The notes: generated by a model from the sequence alone, not told the origin. DNA of 64,000 nucleotides from Paragorgia papillata (GCA_035771165.1 JAWNZC010000291.1:491001-555000), one strand, 5' to 3'. Shown: positions 19,791 through 35,962, counted from the stretch's first letter. Numbers and translations: made by a program.

Positions 19791-20225
19791 TCATAATGAA
19801 GCAATGATGTAGATCATTTGAGTCAGCTCGCAGTGCTCGGAAGAAGCTTTCTGATTGGCTAGATGCTTTACGTCATAATATTTTGATTGCACCTTCAAGC
19901 CTAATTTTATTTTTAATTTGAAATTGTTAAAGTTGCTTTTTGCTATGCTAATATACGTTTTTAAACTTGTGCAAATGACTAATATACATGTGCTTTAGCA
20001 ATCTTTGTAAAGCGTCAGGGGTGATTGCTCTCCCAAAATGATAAGAAGAAAATAATTTCGGGCACTTTCGATATGTACTAATGTGAACAGTAAAACAGCA
20101 AAATTCATAACTTAATTTACGACTGAAAAATACGACTTAAAAATCAGTATAGGCACTTAGTTTTTTGGACAAAAATCCATGGCTCACAAACTGAATTGGC
20201 CGGGCTGCTACGCCTATGATCGTTA

Positions 20226-20461
20226 GGGGCTGTTCACACGAGACCGGGTTATCTCGGGGGGGGGGGGTAGGGATAACTCGGGGGCTAGGGTTACCCTATC
20301 GCTCCGACCGAGTTGTCCCTATCCCCCGAGTTATCTCGGTCTCATGTGAACGGTTTACTTTTTTAACATGGAAATAAACTAACACTTAGTTATCTCGGGG
20401 AATAGGGATAACCCTACCCCCCCCCCCCCCCCAAGATAACTCGCCTCATGTGAACAGGCCC
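20226..20461. mobile_element. MITE with TTA target duplication
   Basis: The left end GGGGCTGTTCACACGAG and the right end CTCATGTGAACAGGCCC are inverted, continuing into GTTATCTCGGGG. They are flanked by TTA at 20223-20225 and 20462-20464, as expected for PIF/Harbinger-type insertion. An internal second inverted copy (CTCGGTCTCATGTGAAC at about 20334) makes it compound. Poly-G/poly-C runs lie at 20258 and 20417. Confidence 0.7.
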
Positions 20462-20592
20462 TTAGTATAGAACCCCTAAAATGAAGCCCTGTAAAGTGAG
20501 CAAACCAACTTTGCAAGTGTGCATGGTAAGCGTAATAAGTATAGAAACCGCACCAATGCAGAGTAAGCATATCATTAGCATACCAAGCGTAA

Positions 20593-21757
20593 CAGTCGCA
20601 GTGGTCGCAGTGGTCGCAGTGGTCGCAACAGTCGCAGTGGTCGCAGTGGTCGCAGTGGTCGCAACAGTCGCAGTGGTCGCAGTGGTCGCAGTGGTCGCAA
20701 CGGTCGCAACAGTCGCAGTGGTCGCAGTGGTCGCAGTGGTCGCAACTAATTCCTGCCAGAAGAAGATTTGAATCAACGTTAGAATTTGCAAATTTAGTTT
20801 ATGTCTGTGGTCGCAGTGGTCGCAGTGGTCGCAGTGGTCGCAGTGGTCGCAACGGTCGCAGTGGTCGCAGTGGTCGCAGTGGTCGCAGTGGTCGCAACAG
20901 TCGCAGTGGTCGCAGTGGTCGCAGTGGTCGCAACGGTCGCAACAGTCGCAGTGGTCGCAGTGGTCGCAGTGGTCGCAACTAATTCCTGCCAGAAGAAGAT
21001 TTGAATCAACGTTAGAATTTGCAAATTTAGTTTATGTCTGTGGTCGCAGTGGTCGCAGTGGTCGCAGTGGTCGCAACGGTCGCAGTGGTCGCAACAGTCG
21101 CAGTGGTCGCAGTGGTCGCAACAGTCGCAGTGGTCGCAGTGGTCGCAGTGGTCGCAGTGGTCGCAGTGGTCGCAACGGTCGCAACAGTCGCAGTGGTCGC
21201 AGTGGTCGCAACTAATTCCTGCCAGAAGAAGATTTGAATCGACGTTAGAATTTGCAAATTTAGTTTATGTCTGTGGTCGCAGTGGTCGCAACAGTCGCAG
21301 TGGTCGCAGTGGTCGCAGTGGTCGCAACGGTCGCAGTAGTCGCAGTGGTCGCAGTGGTCGCAGTGGTCGCAGTGGTCGCAACAGTCGCAGTGGTCGCAGT
21401 GGTCGCAGTGGTCGCAACTAATTCCTGCCAGAAGAAGATTTGAATCGACGTTAGAATTTGCAAATTTAGTTTATGTCTGTGGTCGCAGTGGTCGCAGTGG
21501 TCGCAGTGGTCGCAGTGGTCGCAACAGTCGCAGTGGTCGCAGTGGTCGCAACGGTCGCAGTGGTCGCAGTGGTCGCAACAGTCGCAGTGGTCGCAACAGT
21601 CGCAACAGTCGCAGTGGTCGCAGTGGTCGCAGTGGTCGCAACGGTCGCAGTGGTCGCAACAGTCGCAGTGGTCGCAATAGTCGCAGTGGTCGCAACTAAT
21701 TCCTGCCAGAAGAAGATTTGAGTCGACGTTAGAATTTGCAAATTTAGTTTATGTCTG
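20593..21757. repeat. 9-bp minisatellite arranged in a higher-order array
   Basis: Units GTCGCAGTG, GTCGCAACA and GTCGCAACG run in five blocks. Each block is closed by the same spacer of about 66 bp, starting CTAATTCCTGCCAGAAGAAG and ending TTTAGTTTATGTCTGTG. Successive spacers are 233, 233, 206 and 278 bp apart, differing by multiples of 9. Val/Ala- or Thr-rich ORFs here are repeat artefacts. Confidence 0.95.
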
Positions 21758-22596
21758 TGAACAAGTTGTTAACAAGTTGTAACAATGTTGTTATTTCATC
21801 AAGTTGCTACAAGGTTGTCGCCGCAAACTTGTAGCAACTTTACATTCAGGCGATATCAGACTTGTTGGGACAATTGTAACAAGTCTGATGAAGTCGTCAA
21901 CGGTACCTTGTTACAAGATGCTAACAAATTGTTCCGCAGGTTGGTTGTTGTTTTAGGCAGAGATTTGTGAACTGTTGAAAACACACATTTATGAATTTAA
22001 TTTTACCAATAAAATCCTGGATGTGTACAACTCAATCATTTTAAGCCCACGTGTCCTATTAAAAAGTTCTATATATGCTTCTCAAACTCATTAATAATTC
22101 ATGAGCCGAAAACAAAGGAAATCAGTACCGAGACGGTGGTTTGGATATCGGAGGAAGAAATTACATAAATTAAGCCAACTTTCGCCCCGATTTTCTCTTA
22201 AAATACTGATCTGTTTGAGAAGCTATATCATACACTCGGAAGAATGTTTCATCAGGATTCCAAACACCTCGAAATTTGTTAAAAAACCTCGGCTTCGCCT
22301 CGGTTTTCAACAAAAGTCTCGGTGTTTGGATATCCTGATGAAACACTCCTCCTCGTGTATGATATATTACTTAAAACACATACAGCACTCTGAACAACAA
22401 ACACTTAAATTTTTTGTCGTTTGTAAAATATCTTTTCTTGCATGAAGAATAAAATCCTACAAAATGAGAAAATTTAGTTTAAAGTTTTTGTTTATGGTTA
22501 AGGACGTAATTTGATTTCCCCTTGCTTATAAAGTCTCACTATTCATGAAAATTTGAAGAGGAGTAAACTTTAAATGAAATACAAATCGAAATATAG
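21758..22596. other. Intergenic repeats including a palindromic MITE
   Basis: 21758-21975 is rich in short direct and inverted ACAAGTTGT/TTGTTACAA motifs. 22224-22366 is a palindrome (ATATCATACACTCGGAAGAA mirrored to CTCGTGTATGATATAT, centre CCTCGGCTTCGCCTCGG), part of the dispersed repeat 22082-22370 shared with 2611-2820. No gene is visible. Confidence 0.65.
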
Positions 22597-25500
22597 TAAG
22601 ATAGATAGATAGATAGATAGTCTTTATTTTAACAACGTCAGCAAAGGCTGATTTCCACGAAGGGCGTGTATAAGGAAACAAGAAATTAAATTTACATACA
22701 GTGCAGAAAACTAAATAACTTTTAAAATAACTAACAAATGGTAATGTCAATATAAAGTGAAGATAGATATTGTTACATACTTTTATGAGTAGCAATTTTT
22801 CTCACGAATAATGAGAGCGATTTGCTCTCCCTAATTTCTGTAGGTAACGAATTCCATATGGATGCCCCATCAAACATGAATCTCTTTTTCATATTATTTG
22901 TACGTGGCTGTGGCAAGCAAAGAGTTGTAGCTATGTCTCGCAAATTATGATTTGTGACTTCCTTTTTATAAGTGAAAAGATTTGAGAGGGATTTCGGGCC
23001 CAGCTCATTCAACACTTTAAACACTGATTTTGCTTTGGCCTTTCGCCTTTGTGTTTGGAGTAGTTCCCATCCTAGCGCATTTAGTGCAACGCTATGATCT
23101 ACATCATTACCCATACCTGCTATAATTCGAGCTGATCTGTTATGAAGTTTTTGTAAATATTTGGACTGTGTGTCACCAAATACATTCCAAACTTCACAAC
23201 AGTAGTTGAAATATGGGTGGACAATAGCATTATACACAGAAAGTAGCGTATCTTTGTCAACAAATTCTCTTAAGCGCCGGATGGCAGATATCCCCGAAGA
23301 GATTTTTTTGCTAATATTTTCAGTATTTCGTTTCCAAGACAAATGCTGGTCAATTGTTACTCCAAGAGTCTTGCATTCATACACACGTTTAATAGGTTTG
23401 TTTTCGATAATGATATTTGGTTGTGTATGCGAAACATTTCTCAATAGTGGTTTTGATGCAATAAGCATAAATTCAGTTTTGGCCACATTAAGGCTAAGTT
23501 TGTTAGCTATTAACCATTCTTTGAGGTTATCCAAATCAGAGTTCATTGCAGTTTGAACATCATCCATCGTCTCACCAGTGGCCGTCAAGTTTGTGTCATC
23601 GGCAAACAATCGTGGCACTGTCTTACTTAAACATTCAGGCAAATCATTAATGTAAAGCAAAAAGAATAATGGTCCTAGTATGGAGCCCTGAGGCACACCA
23701 CACTTGACAGGCTGTTCTGACGACATTAATCCATTTACCTGACATTTCTGACTACGATCAGTAAGATATGATTTTAGTAGTGAAAGTGCTTTTCCTTTAA
23801 TTCCGTGTAGTTCCATTTTTCGTAGTAAAATGTTGTGATTAACGGTATCAAAAGCTTTTTTAAGATCTATAAATACAACTAGGTTGAACATTTTCCTATC
23901 CATATTTACATACCAGCTATTTGTGCAATCTAGTAGTGCTGTTGCGGTAGAATGAAATTTGCGAAAACCAAATTGTTTTTCAGATAAAAGGTCATTTTCC
24001 TTTAAATAATCGTATAGTTGCTCATAAATCATTCTTTCCATTACTTTACTTATAGCTGGCAAAACAGAGATAGGTCGATAGTTACTTGCTATATTTCGGT
24101 GGCCACTTTTATAAAGTGGTATTACCCTAGCTGTTTTCCATTCATTGAAAAGAGCATAGTGTAATAGATTGATTAAAGATATATGTCAGTGAACTTGAAA
24201 TAACAGGTGATGCTATCTTAAGAATCTTACTGGAGATTTTATCAGTGCCAGTGGCTTTGGAACTAGACAGGCACTGTAAGCGACGATAAATGTTGTTGAC
24301 AGTTACATCCTTAAATTCTATGAACTCGGATTTGGCAGTCTTAACAAACTTTTCAAAATTGCAGCCTGATGTGCCTATTTTGTCAGCTAGTTCAATTCCA
24401 ATGGTTGAGAAGAACTTATTGAAGCCTTCAGCTATCTCCTGAGGATTGGTTAAATTAATTCCATTTAAACTTAGTTCATTTATGCTTGTAGTTGTATTTT
24501 TCCTACCAAGCAGAGTATTAATGGTTTTCCAAGCCTCCTTAGGATTAAATTTTTGACCAGCAATTTTCTTAGAGTAATACTCTGTCTTAGCATTTCTTAG
24601 TTCTTGATTTGCTTTGTTTCTTGCTTTCTTATAGTTTAGCCAGTCTGTCTCTAGGTTAGTAATAATGGCTTTTCGTTTCAATTTGTCTCTTTCAGTAATC
24701 AGCATTTTAACATTACTTGTCACCCAAGGATTACTTTTTGGTTTAATCTTTTTATTCTGAAGTGGTGCATGCTTGTTTAACACTTCAAAAAACAAATCCT
24801 TCCAAATTTGCCACATACTATGTGTATCTTCCGCAAAAAAGTAAATATACTCCCAGGGTTGATTCAATAGATCCTCAAGAAACTTTTGATCATTAAATTT
24901 TTTCATATTTCTGAACTCAATAATATTTTCCTTGTGTTTTTCAGTATAATTGATTTTTCTAATTGCATAGATCATGCTATGGTCACTGATTCCAGTATGG
25001 ATAACACCAGAGTCAGAAATTATCTCTGGTTTATTTGTAACAAAATGATCAAGGAGGCTGGCAGTTGTCATTGTTACTCGTGTAGTTTCACTAATCAACT
25101 GAGACAATTGATATAACTCATATATTGTTTTCAATTTTTTAGTTGGTTGATCTGGATTTGCCTTTAATAAATCACAGTTTAGGTCACCAAGAATATATAA
25201 TTCTTTGTTTTCGTCATCTAAAGATTTAATTAAATTTTCTAAGTGGGTGAAAAATCAGATGTTGTATTTGGTGGTCTATAAATTGTAGTAACAAGAAATG
25301 GATGACTATGAGGTTTATTGATTTCTATGCAGACGGCTTCTAAGTCAGGTGGGACAATATCATTTCTGACACGGTAGTTTATAGAGCTACGCAAGTAAAT
25401 ACAAACGCCACCTCCATTTCTTGATCTGTCTTTTCTGATAATATCGTAACCATCCAAATGTATCAAATTATCAGTAATAGTTGAATCAAGCCTGGTTTCA

Positions 25501-25666
25501 TTGAAGGCAAGCAAATCAATGTATTGCTTAGACATTGAAATATTGATTTCATCAAATTGTTTGGGCAAGCTAACAATGTTTAGAAAAGCCATTTTAAAAC
25601 CTTTTTCATTTGGGATTGAATTTAAACTATCAGAAAAATTGCTACTCATGTTCTCTGTTGACAGAA
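22596..25666 (-). mobile_element. CR1-like non-LTR retrotransposon, 5'-truncated
   Basis: On the minus strand it encodes an apurinic endonuclease part and a reverse transcriptase, and ends 3' with AATAAAGACTATCTATCTAT, a short-repeat tail typical of CR1/L2-type LINEs. The 5' side stops within the endonuclease N-terminus, next to a palindrome at 25667-25773. Confidence 0.88.
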
Positions 25667-25778
25667 TACTGCCGAAAATATTTAACGTAGTTTCTAACGT
25701 TTCGAGCGAAGGCCCTTCGTCAGAGAGAAACGTGAAGAAACGTTTGAAACTACGTTCAATATTTTCGGCAGTACTCAA
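22773..25778 (-). pseudogene. CR1-like endonuclease/reverse transcriptase, two frameshifts
   Basis: Three minus-strand segments belong together. 25778-25239 holds the endonuclease start (AFLNIVSLPKQFDEI, DLLAFNETRLDS, GGGVCIYLR). 25134-24142 holds the endonuclease end (GISDHSMIYA) and the linker to RT. 24062-22773 holds RT with FIDLKKAFDTVNH, GVPQGSILGPLFFLLYINDL and the catalytic FADD, ending with the CR1-like tail LCLPQPRTN. Single-base deletions near 25250 (in a T run) and near 24165 break the frame. Otherwise it is well preserved, so it is a fairly young insertion. The first 37 residues or so of the upstream frame come from the palindrome, not from CR1. Confidence 0.9.
25667..25773. repeat. 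Palindromic element at the CR1 5' end
   Basis: TACTGCCGAAAATATTTAAC is mirrored by AATATTTTCGGCAGTA, with a core ACGTTTCGAGCGAAGGC / CTTCGTCAGAGAGAAACGT. Confidence 0.75.
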
Positions 25779-25896
25779 ACCTTACTATATTTCGACACTG
25801 CCTACGCTTTTCACTGCAGTTTGAAATGAGATACTAAGTCAAATCACACGTGGTATGCAGAACATGAACTATTAGAAGTCAGGGCCGTCAAGACCA

Positions 25897-26340
25897 GGTG
25901 TCACGGTCTCAGCGATCCCCCAGTCTGAGTTATCCCCTAAGACCAACTGCGCAGTTATCCCCTGTTTTTCTGCATTGATATTGTCGTTTATCTAACTCAA
26001 AAAATACGTATAATCATGGAAACCATACTTTTATCACGTTCTTTTAAACATTTGGTCGCAAGGTAATCAATATCGTAAGTATAAATATAAAACGTCTGTG
26101 ATTATTACGAATGTCAATACCATGTAACTCATGTAAATAATAGTTCGCTAAGCTTTCGTCTCCCTAAACTCGATATACTTCATCAGAGCATAAAAGAACG
26201 TGATAAAAGTATGGTTTCCATGATTATACGTATTTTTTGAGTTAGATAAACGACAATATCAATGAAGAAAAGCAGAGGATAACTGCGCAGTTGGTCTTAG
26301 GGGATAACTCAGACTGGGGGATCACTGAGACCGTGACACC
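25897..26340. repeat. Long fold-back element, 150-bp arms
   Basis: GGTGTCACGGTCTCAG... at 25897 and its complement ending ...CCGTGACACC at 26340. The arms stay matched through ACTGCGCAGTTATCC and ATACTTTTATCACGTTCTTT, with only a few mismatches, around a spacer of about 150 bp. No TSD is evident. Confidence 0.85.
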
Positions 26341-26376
26341 GGGATGGTTCCATGAACAGCGTGTGTCTCGCGATAT

Positions 26377-27040
26377 TTGTGTCGACTTATTTTAATACCA
26401 AATTCAATAGCATTTAGTAGCGCAAACAGTTTTAAATTTCTGTTGAACTCTGCCTCTCGTCGTTCGGTTATATTTTGCCGCGCGCGTGAAATCTCGGCAT
26501 ACGAAAGCCCAGAGGCTAACTAACTGTTCAGTGAACGTAACAAAGCATGTATAGCAGTGACAACAAACTAAAAGAAGAGATATATCGAAATGCATGCCCG
26601 GCGAGCGGCTCACCTATAGGAAATGCGTATATGTATTCTAGAGCGCTATTATTTGATCGCGCCATTGTAGCAGAGCATAGTTAATATATATCAGCAGACA
26701 GTCGTTACGACGAGAAATGTCATAACGTATTTCGAGATATCTCTGCTTAACCGACGTTTGGTAGACGTTCGTCAAGCTCATTGCTCGGACGAACGTCCAC
26801 CAAAACAACTTATTATATATCTTCTTAGTTTCTGCTACATGCTTTGTTATACGTTTAACGAAATTAGTTAGCCTCTGGGCTAGAGACATCTTCTCTTTCG
26901 TATGCCGAGATTTCAATGCAACCGAACGTCGATACCTAATTTACATTGCAAGCCAGAGTTCAACAGAAATTTAAAACTGTTTCCGCTACTAAATGCTATT
27001 GAATTTGAATTTTACTACCAAGTAAAATAAGTCGATACAA
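26377..27040. repeat. Large inverted-repeat element, copy 1
   Basis: TTGTGTCGACTTATTTTAAT, CAATAGCATTTAGTAGCG and AACAGTTTTAAATTTCTGTT on the left are mirrored near 26955-27040. Inner segments such as GCCCAGAGGCTAACTAA also pair. The longest internal ORFs are short and show no transposase motifs. Confidence 0.75.
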
Positions 27041-27482
27041 GAATGGTCCAAAACATAGTCAGTCCATGTTTTACCCTACGCCGTCAATTCTATGCTAATG
27101 GACTTCCTGTGCTTAAAATGCCTTGCGCCGATTCTTATCATTTATCCTTAAAATTCCACTTGGGTGTGTCGGCGCTTGGTATTGTTATTAAACCGTCGTT
27201 AAATAAATTGTCACTAGTGTAAGATAAGAATATGAGAAGCATGTCATTTTTGCAAAAATCATATATATGTGTTGTTATACTACCCCTATTTACAAATACT
27301 TTGTTTCAGCAAAAACATGGACTGGACTATTTTTTATACTATTTTTTGGATCAATTTTTGCGTCTCATTTTTCATCTCAATTTTTTTGGTGAAAACTCTA
27401 CCATTTGTTATTAGGCTCACAATGACCAAAGTCGCTGAATTTTATCTCTGCCTTGTAAATTTATCCGCGTGTATCTAGGTCT

Positions 27483-28200
27483 TAAACTGCGTGTGTTTCG
27501 CGACACTTGTAACTTATTTTACTACCAAATCCAATAGCATTTAGTAATGTAGCAGTTTTAATTTTCTGTTGAGCTGTGGGTATGCAATGTAAATTAGGTG
27601 TTATTCGTTCCGTTCGGTTGTATTTGGCCGCGCGCGCAAAGTCTCTGGGGTGTCTCTACAGCCCAGAGGCTAACTATAATCTTGTTAGTAAACGTAACAA
27701 AGTAACAAACTATTAAGAAGAGATATCTCGAAATGCATGCCCTCTCGGTCACTATGATTTGATCGCGCCATTGTGTCGGCTAGCCTACAAAATATAGCTA
27801 TGTGAACGAGAGAGTCGTTGCGACGAGAAATGTCATACGTTATGCTGAACAAGACGGCACAAACTCACGTGAGTTAGAGCGCATGCATATTTATGATTTA
27901 TTTTGCCATGCATGTATGCATTTTAACTAATTACATGTGAATTATTTATTTGTTGGGCTAAAAGGCTTTTTAAATAAGACCCCCTAGTGGAAGATATATT
28001 CATCAATCTATTTACATATAATCAGTTCAAAACAACTAAAAGAAGAGATATCTCGAAATGCATGCCCTGCGAGCGGCTCACCCATAGGAAATGCGTATAT
28101 GTATTCTAGATCGCTATTATTTGATCGCGCCATTGTGTCGGCTTAAGACAAAAAAAATAGTCCAATAGTCCAGTCCATGTTTTACCCTATGCCGATTTAT
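27483..28200. repeat. Diverged related copies of the 26377 element
   Basis: 27483-27880 repeats the left-arm sequence (CCAATAGCATTTAGTAATG, GGCCGCGCGCGCAAAGTCTC). 28030-28140 repeats the segment AAGAAGAGATATCTCGAAAT through GATCGCGCCATTGTGTCGGC. The 27041-27482 spacer is AT-rich with nothing recognised. Confidence 0.65.
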
Positions 28201-29479
28201 ATAAACTTTATATTAAAACGCACCATCGCACGCGTAAATAAAATAAGTTCAAAATTATCGCATATTCTCCGAAAGAAAATAAATATAATATGAATATAAT
28301 ATCTTTTTTTTTTGGTCGTGCTTTTTTCGTCGCCGACCATCACACATAAAGTTTAATATAGGCGCTTTTTGTGAAGTCTGAAAGGAGGTCATTTTGAACT
28401 TATATAACCAGCGAAGACCATGTAGGTGCATATTAAATGTAGCCAGCAGAGCTGGCGTTTGAGGAGCGCGGTTGTCACTAGTACTCTTGAAAACCTTGTT
28501 TTGTACTTTGTAACGCAACCTAAGATCGGACCACACATTTAGTTGGTTTTTTTTTGAAAGATTGAGACTAGAGATAAATTAACTGATTGGCGCTTTCCGA
28601 CGTGTGCCTTTGGCATAAATTCCAATGACCGCCAATGCATCCTTTAAAAAACATTTCACAAGACTTTCTGTCTCTACTGTAATATCATCAGATCTCCCCA
28701 CTTCCGAGTGAAAAGCCTGTACAAGAGTTAATCCTTTTCCATGTAGGGTTTTGTCATTAATTAACGAGTAAAATCGTCTGACATTATCGGGAAGCCAGAC
28801 TATAAACTACAGTACATAACTCATAAGACTATTAAAATCTCATGGTACAGGATAATTAATATTCTGTAATATTGATATTCTCTGTAGTGTAAACTGACGG
28901 AACCACCTTGGCCTTGCGAAAATATATGTTGTTCGGAAGTTAAATGAACTGATAGTGATTTGCCATACTTTCAAACCAGAGCCGCCGGTGGTTTTTGACA
29001 ACGTTATTCTATCTAGCCACTACGGTTAAACGTGTAATTGATCAGAAATGTTGAGATAAATTAACTAATTTATATAAGTTTTTTTCCGACTTTTCCCGTT
29101 GGCAAACATTTAAGATCCGACGCTCATTCAACACGAGACACATAGAACTATCTTTTTACTTACAACTCACTTATGAACGAATCATACACTGGAAATTGAC
29201 CAATGCTATACTTTAGAACAACGCAATATTCAGGCTTACCTTTTCCATATGTTAATTTAAATGTGTTCCAATAAAGCAGAGGTGCAGAGTATCCAAACTG
29301 GTGTAGCAGTTTAACGCTGTCGTTTGAGGAAGATACGAACAACGAAGTAAAGAATGTGAAGTGCGCGCTTCTCGCCACAGGATACGTTGAAAATAATTAT
29401 TGATTGGCTGCGACCACTGCGACTTTTTACTTTCATTGACCAATCACAATCGGCGTTCCGAGCACTGCGAGCTTACTGG
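28201..29479. other. Intergenic stretch upstream of gene B
   Basis: A diverged MITE-core motif (GAGTAAAATCGTCTGAC at about 28768) is the only recognisable item. I see no gene. Confidence 0.6.
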
Positions 29480-29783
29480 ATCATTTGGCTGCTTTAGATG
29501 CTTTAGACTGGAAGCCACTTAAAACGGAAAGAATAAAGGTTAAGTCAAAACTGATGTTTAAATTGTTGAATAAAATGGGTCCTAAATCACTTACTGATTT
29601 ATTTACTTTCAAAAGTGAAATGACAAATTATGAACTTCGAGATATTGAAAGTACTCTTTGCTTACCACAACCGCGTACTAATAGCATGAAAAAAAGTAAT
29701 TTTGTTATTGTACACGGCCCTTGTGGAAATCAGCCTAGGTTGACAATGGTTAGCGTGTTTAAATAAAGTTTTCTATCTATCTA
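29480..29783 (+). mobile_element. CR1 3' fragment upstream of gene B
   Basis: It encodes a remnant LNKMGPKSLTDLFTF...LRDIESTLCLPQPRTN, matching the C-terminus of the CR1 at 22596-25666. It then jumps directly to the 3' UTR (CCCTTGTGGAAATCAGCCT) and the tail AATAAAG...CTATCTATCT. It is thus 5'-truncated and internally deleted. Equivalent copies lie before C and D. Confidence 0.88.
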
Positions 29784-30350
29784 ATGCCAAACGCAAGCCA
29801 AACGTCATATTGTTTATTTGTGGCGCTTGTGGTAATATGTTAGTTAATTACTACGCGGGCGACAAATAAGCAACATGCCCACCAGATATCATGTTATTGC
29901 CTTATTTATGTAATTTAGTCTTCTACCTATACGTACGGAAAGAGAAAGGCAACACGTTCGCTCGGCTTTGCTCTAGACTCTAGCCTGTAGTTCAGGGTTT
30001 ATTGGTTCTATTTTCCTTTATGTATTTTAGATATGACTGATAGGGTTATCCAGTATAAATAAAGTTAGTTTAGTTTACTCATGGACCAATGAGGGATGGT
30101 CCTTACTGGACTTCTGAGGATAACAGTTTAGATATATTAACTGATAGAGTTATCCAGTATAAATAAGGTTAGTTTAGTTTAGATGTGTCGATTCGATAAG
30201 TCCTATCCAAGTCTGAATTGTATGGGATTTACAACGGCTCTCGCGTGACCTTGTAAATACCAATACAGCTGCCGCTCATATATTATATATAATAATATAC
30301 ACTAATACTTATATGTTATTTAAACACCTATAGGTTTCGTCTTTGGTTAT

Positions 30351-33760
<3,410 letters not shown>

Positions 33761-34865
33761 TGTTCAGAGAAGAGGATGACCCGTGTCCAATAGTTTAAAG
33801 GGGAAGAGCAACAAAAATTACAAGTACACATTTTTAATTTCTGATTAACAAACTTTCTTTCGATGGTAATCCAAGTAAACAAAACAACTCTTGTGCCGAA
33901 CAACATCACTAATTTCGACAAAAGACAATCTTGCCGTTCGACATCTTGTTGTAAGACCTTGCCTAATTAACTGACGTCACGAGCTGGGTAAACATGATGA
34001 AACTTATTCTTCTGGCAGCTGAATTTCTGTGGTATGTTTTTAAAGTGTTGTGGTTTAATCAAGAATGAAAATCATCTATGTATAAAAATGAGTTTCAGAC
34101 TTATATATGTGAAAGTATGGCTAACTAAAGTTTTCGCTTTACCCAGCTTGTGACGTCACATACATATCAAAAATGTATCCAAGATGGCAGATACTGATTC
34201 AGATTAGCAACAACTTTAAAAGTGCAATTAAGCTGTTTTATTGGAATACTTTGGGTCTAAATAACACACTAGATTGTATCTTCATGTCATTGGTTTGCTT
34301 TGGAAATTTTTTGTTTTTGTTGCCCATCCCCTTTAACTCAACTTTATATTAAACAAAATACTTTTTGTTGATAGCCGAATAGCCGAAGAGCTAAACTAGA
34401 TTTTGATATAAACCATAAACATGTATTATGTAGTTCTATTGAATATAAAATATATAAATGGTGTTCAGAGAAGAGGACGACTCATGCTTAATAGTTTAAT
34501 TTTTATTCAACTAAATAACTTTTGTGGTTCAGACGTTCAGTAACCGTGAGCATCCTTAATCCTCATAGATTTTTGTCAGGTTTAAGCTTGCCATTTCTAG
34601 TGATGATTAAAACGATTGATCGAAAGGTTTGAAAATCTTAATTCATTGCCCTTGCCATCGTCAATCATATCTAGTTTTCAAATACGAACCACTTTTGGCG
34701 TCGCATATCCGGCTCTCGTTTTCTCCGGAAATTGATCTCGCCGCTCAGCAGCACTACGGAAATCACTGAAATTGTGGAATGTGGCGAAAAATTCGAACGC
34801 CTACAGAAGGTCAACGAACGTTGACATTTGCTGAAAGTTTTCAAGATAAGTTTGATAAACTAATG
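33761..34865. repeat. 3' flank of gene B, duplicated block
   Basis: Near-identical to the flanks 17629-18720 (A) and 48440-49555 (C). It holds no gene that I can see. Confidence 0.85.
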
Positions 34866-35156
34866 TGACGAAGGAAGGAGGGAGGGAAAGAAGGAAGAAG
34901 GAAAGGAAGGAGGGAAGGAAGGAAGGAAGGAAGGAAGGAAGGAAGGAAGGAAGGAAGGAAGGAAGGAAGGAAGGAAGGAAGGAAGGAAGGAAGGAAGGAA
35001 GGAAGGAAGGAAGGAAGGAAGGAAGGAAGGAAGGAAGGAAGGAAGGAAGGAAGGAAGGAAGGAAGGAAGGAAGGAAGGAAGGAGGGAGGGAGGGAGTGAG
35101 TGAGTGAGTGAGAGAGGGATGGGGAGAAGGAAGGAAGAAAGGAAGAAAGGAAGAAA

Positions 35157-35197
<41 letters not shown>

Positions 35198-35883
35198 GAA
35201 GGAAGGAAGGAAGGAAGGAAGGAAGGAAGGAAGGAAGGAAGGAAGGAAGGAAGGAAGGAAGGAAGGAAGGAAGGAAGGAAGGAAGGAAGGAAGGAAGGAA
35301 GGAAGGAAGGAAGGAAGGAAGGAAGGAAGGAAGGAAGGAAGGAAGGAAGGAAGGAAGGAAGGAAGGAAGGAAGGAAGGAAGGAAGGAAGGAAGGAAGGAA
35401 GGAAGGAAAGGAAGGAAGGAAGGAAGGAAGGAAGGAAGGAAGGAAGGAAGGAAGGAAGGAAGGAAGGAAGGAAGGAAGGAAGGAAGGAAGGAAGGAAGGA
35501 AGGAAGGAAGGAAGGAAGGAAGGAAGGAAGGAAGGAAGGAAGGAAGGAAGGAAGGAAGGAAGGAAGGAAGGAAGGAAGGAAGGAAGGAAGGAAGGAAGGA
35601 AGGAAGGAAGGAAGGAAGGAAGGAAGGAAGGAAGGAAGGAAGGAAGGAAGGAAGGAAGGAAGGAAGGAAGGAAGGAAGGAAGGAAGGAAGGAAGGAAGAA
35701 GGAAGGAAGGAAGGAAAGGAAGGAAGGAAGGAAGGAAGGAAGGAAGGAAGGAAGGAAGGAAGGAAGGAAGGAAGGAAGGAAGGAAGGAAGGAAGGAAGGA
35801 AGGAAGGAAGGAAAAGGAAGGAAGGAAGGAAGGAAGGAAAGAAGGAAGGAAAGAAGGAAAGAAAGAAGGAAGAAAGAAAGAAA

Positions 35884-35931
<48 letters not shown>

Positions 35932-35962
35932 GAAGAAAGGAAGAAAGAAAGAAAGAAAGAAT
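34866..35962. repeat. 1.1-kb GGAA/GAAA tract
   Basis: Nearly pure purine tetranucleotide on the plus strand, with a GAGT interruption near 35090-35115 that is shared with 49725-49740. It ends in (GAAA)n at the 5' border of the LINE. Confidence 0.95.

Noticed and set aside
20481..21741. Val/Ala-rich and Thr/Ala-rich ORFs
   Set aside because: Translations of the 9-bp repeat; every copy ends at the spacer.
20593..21757. CRISPR-like array (repeat plus spacer pattern)
   Set aside because: The spacers are identical and the repeats are 9 bp, in an animal genome with introns; it is a nested minisatellite.
22101..22445. 114-codon ORF
   Set aside because: Lies over the palindromic dispersed repeat shared with 2611-2820.
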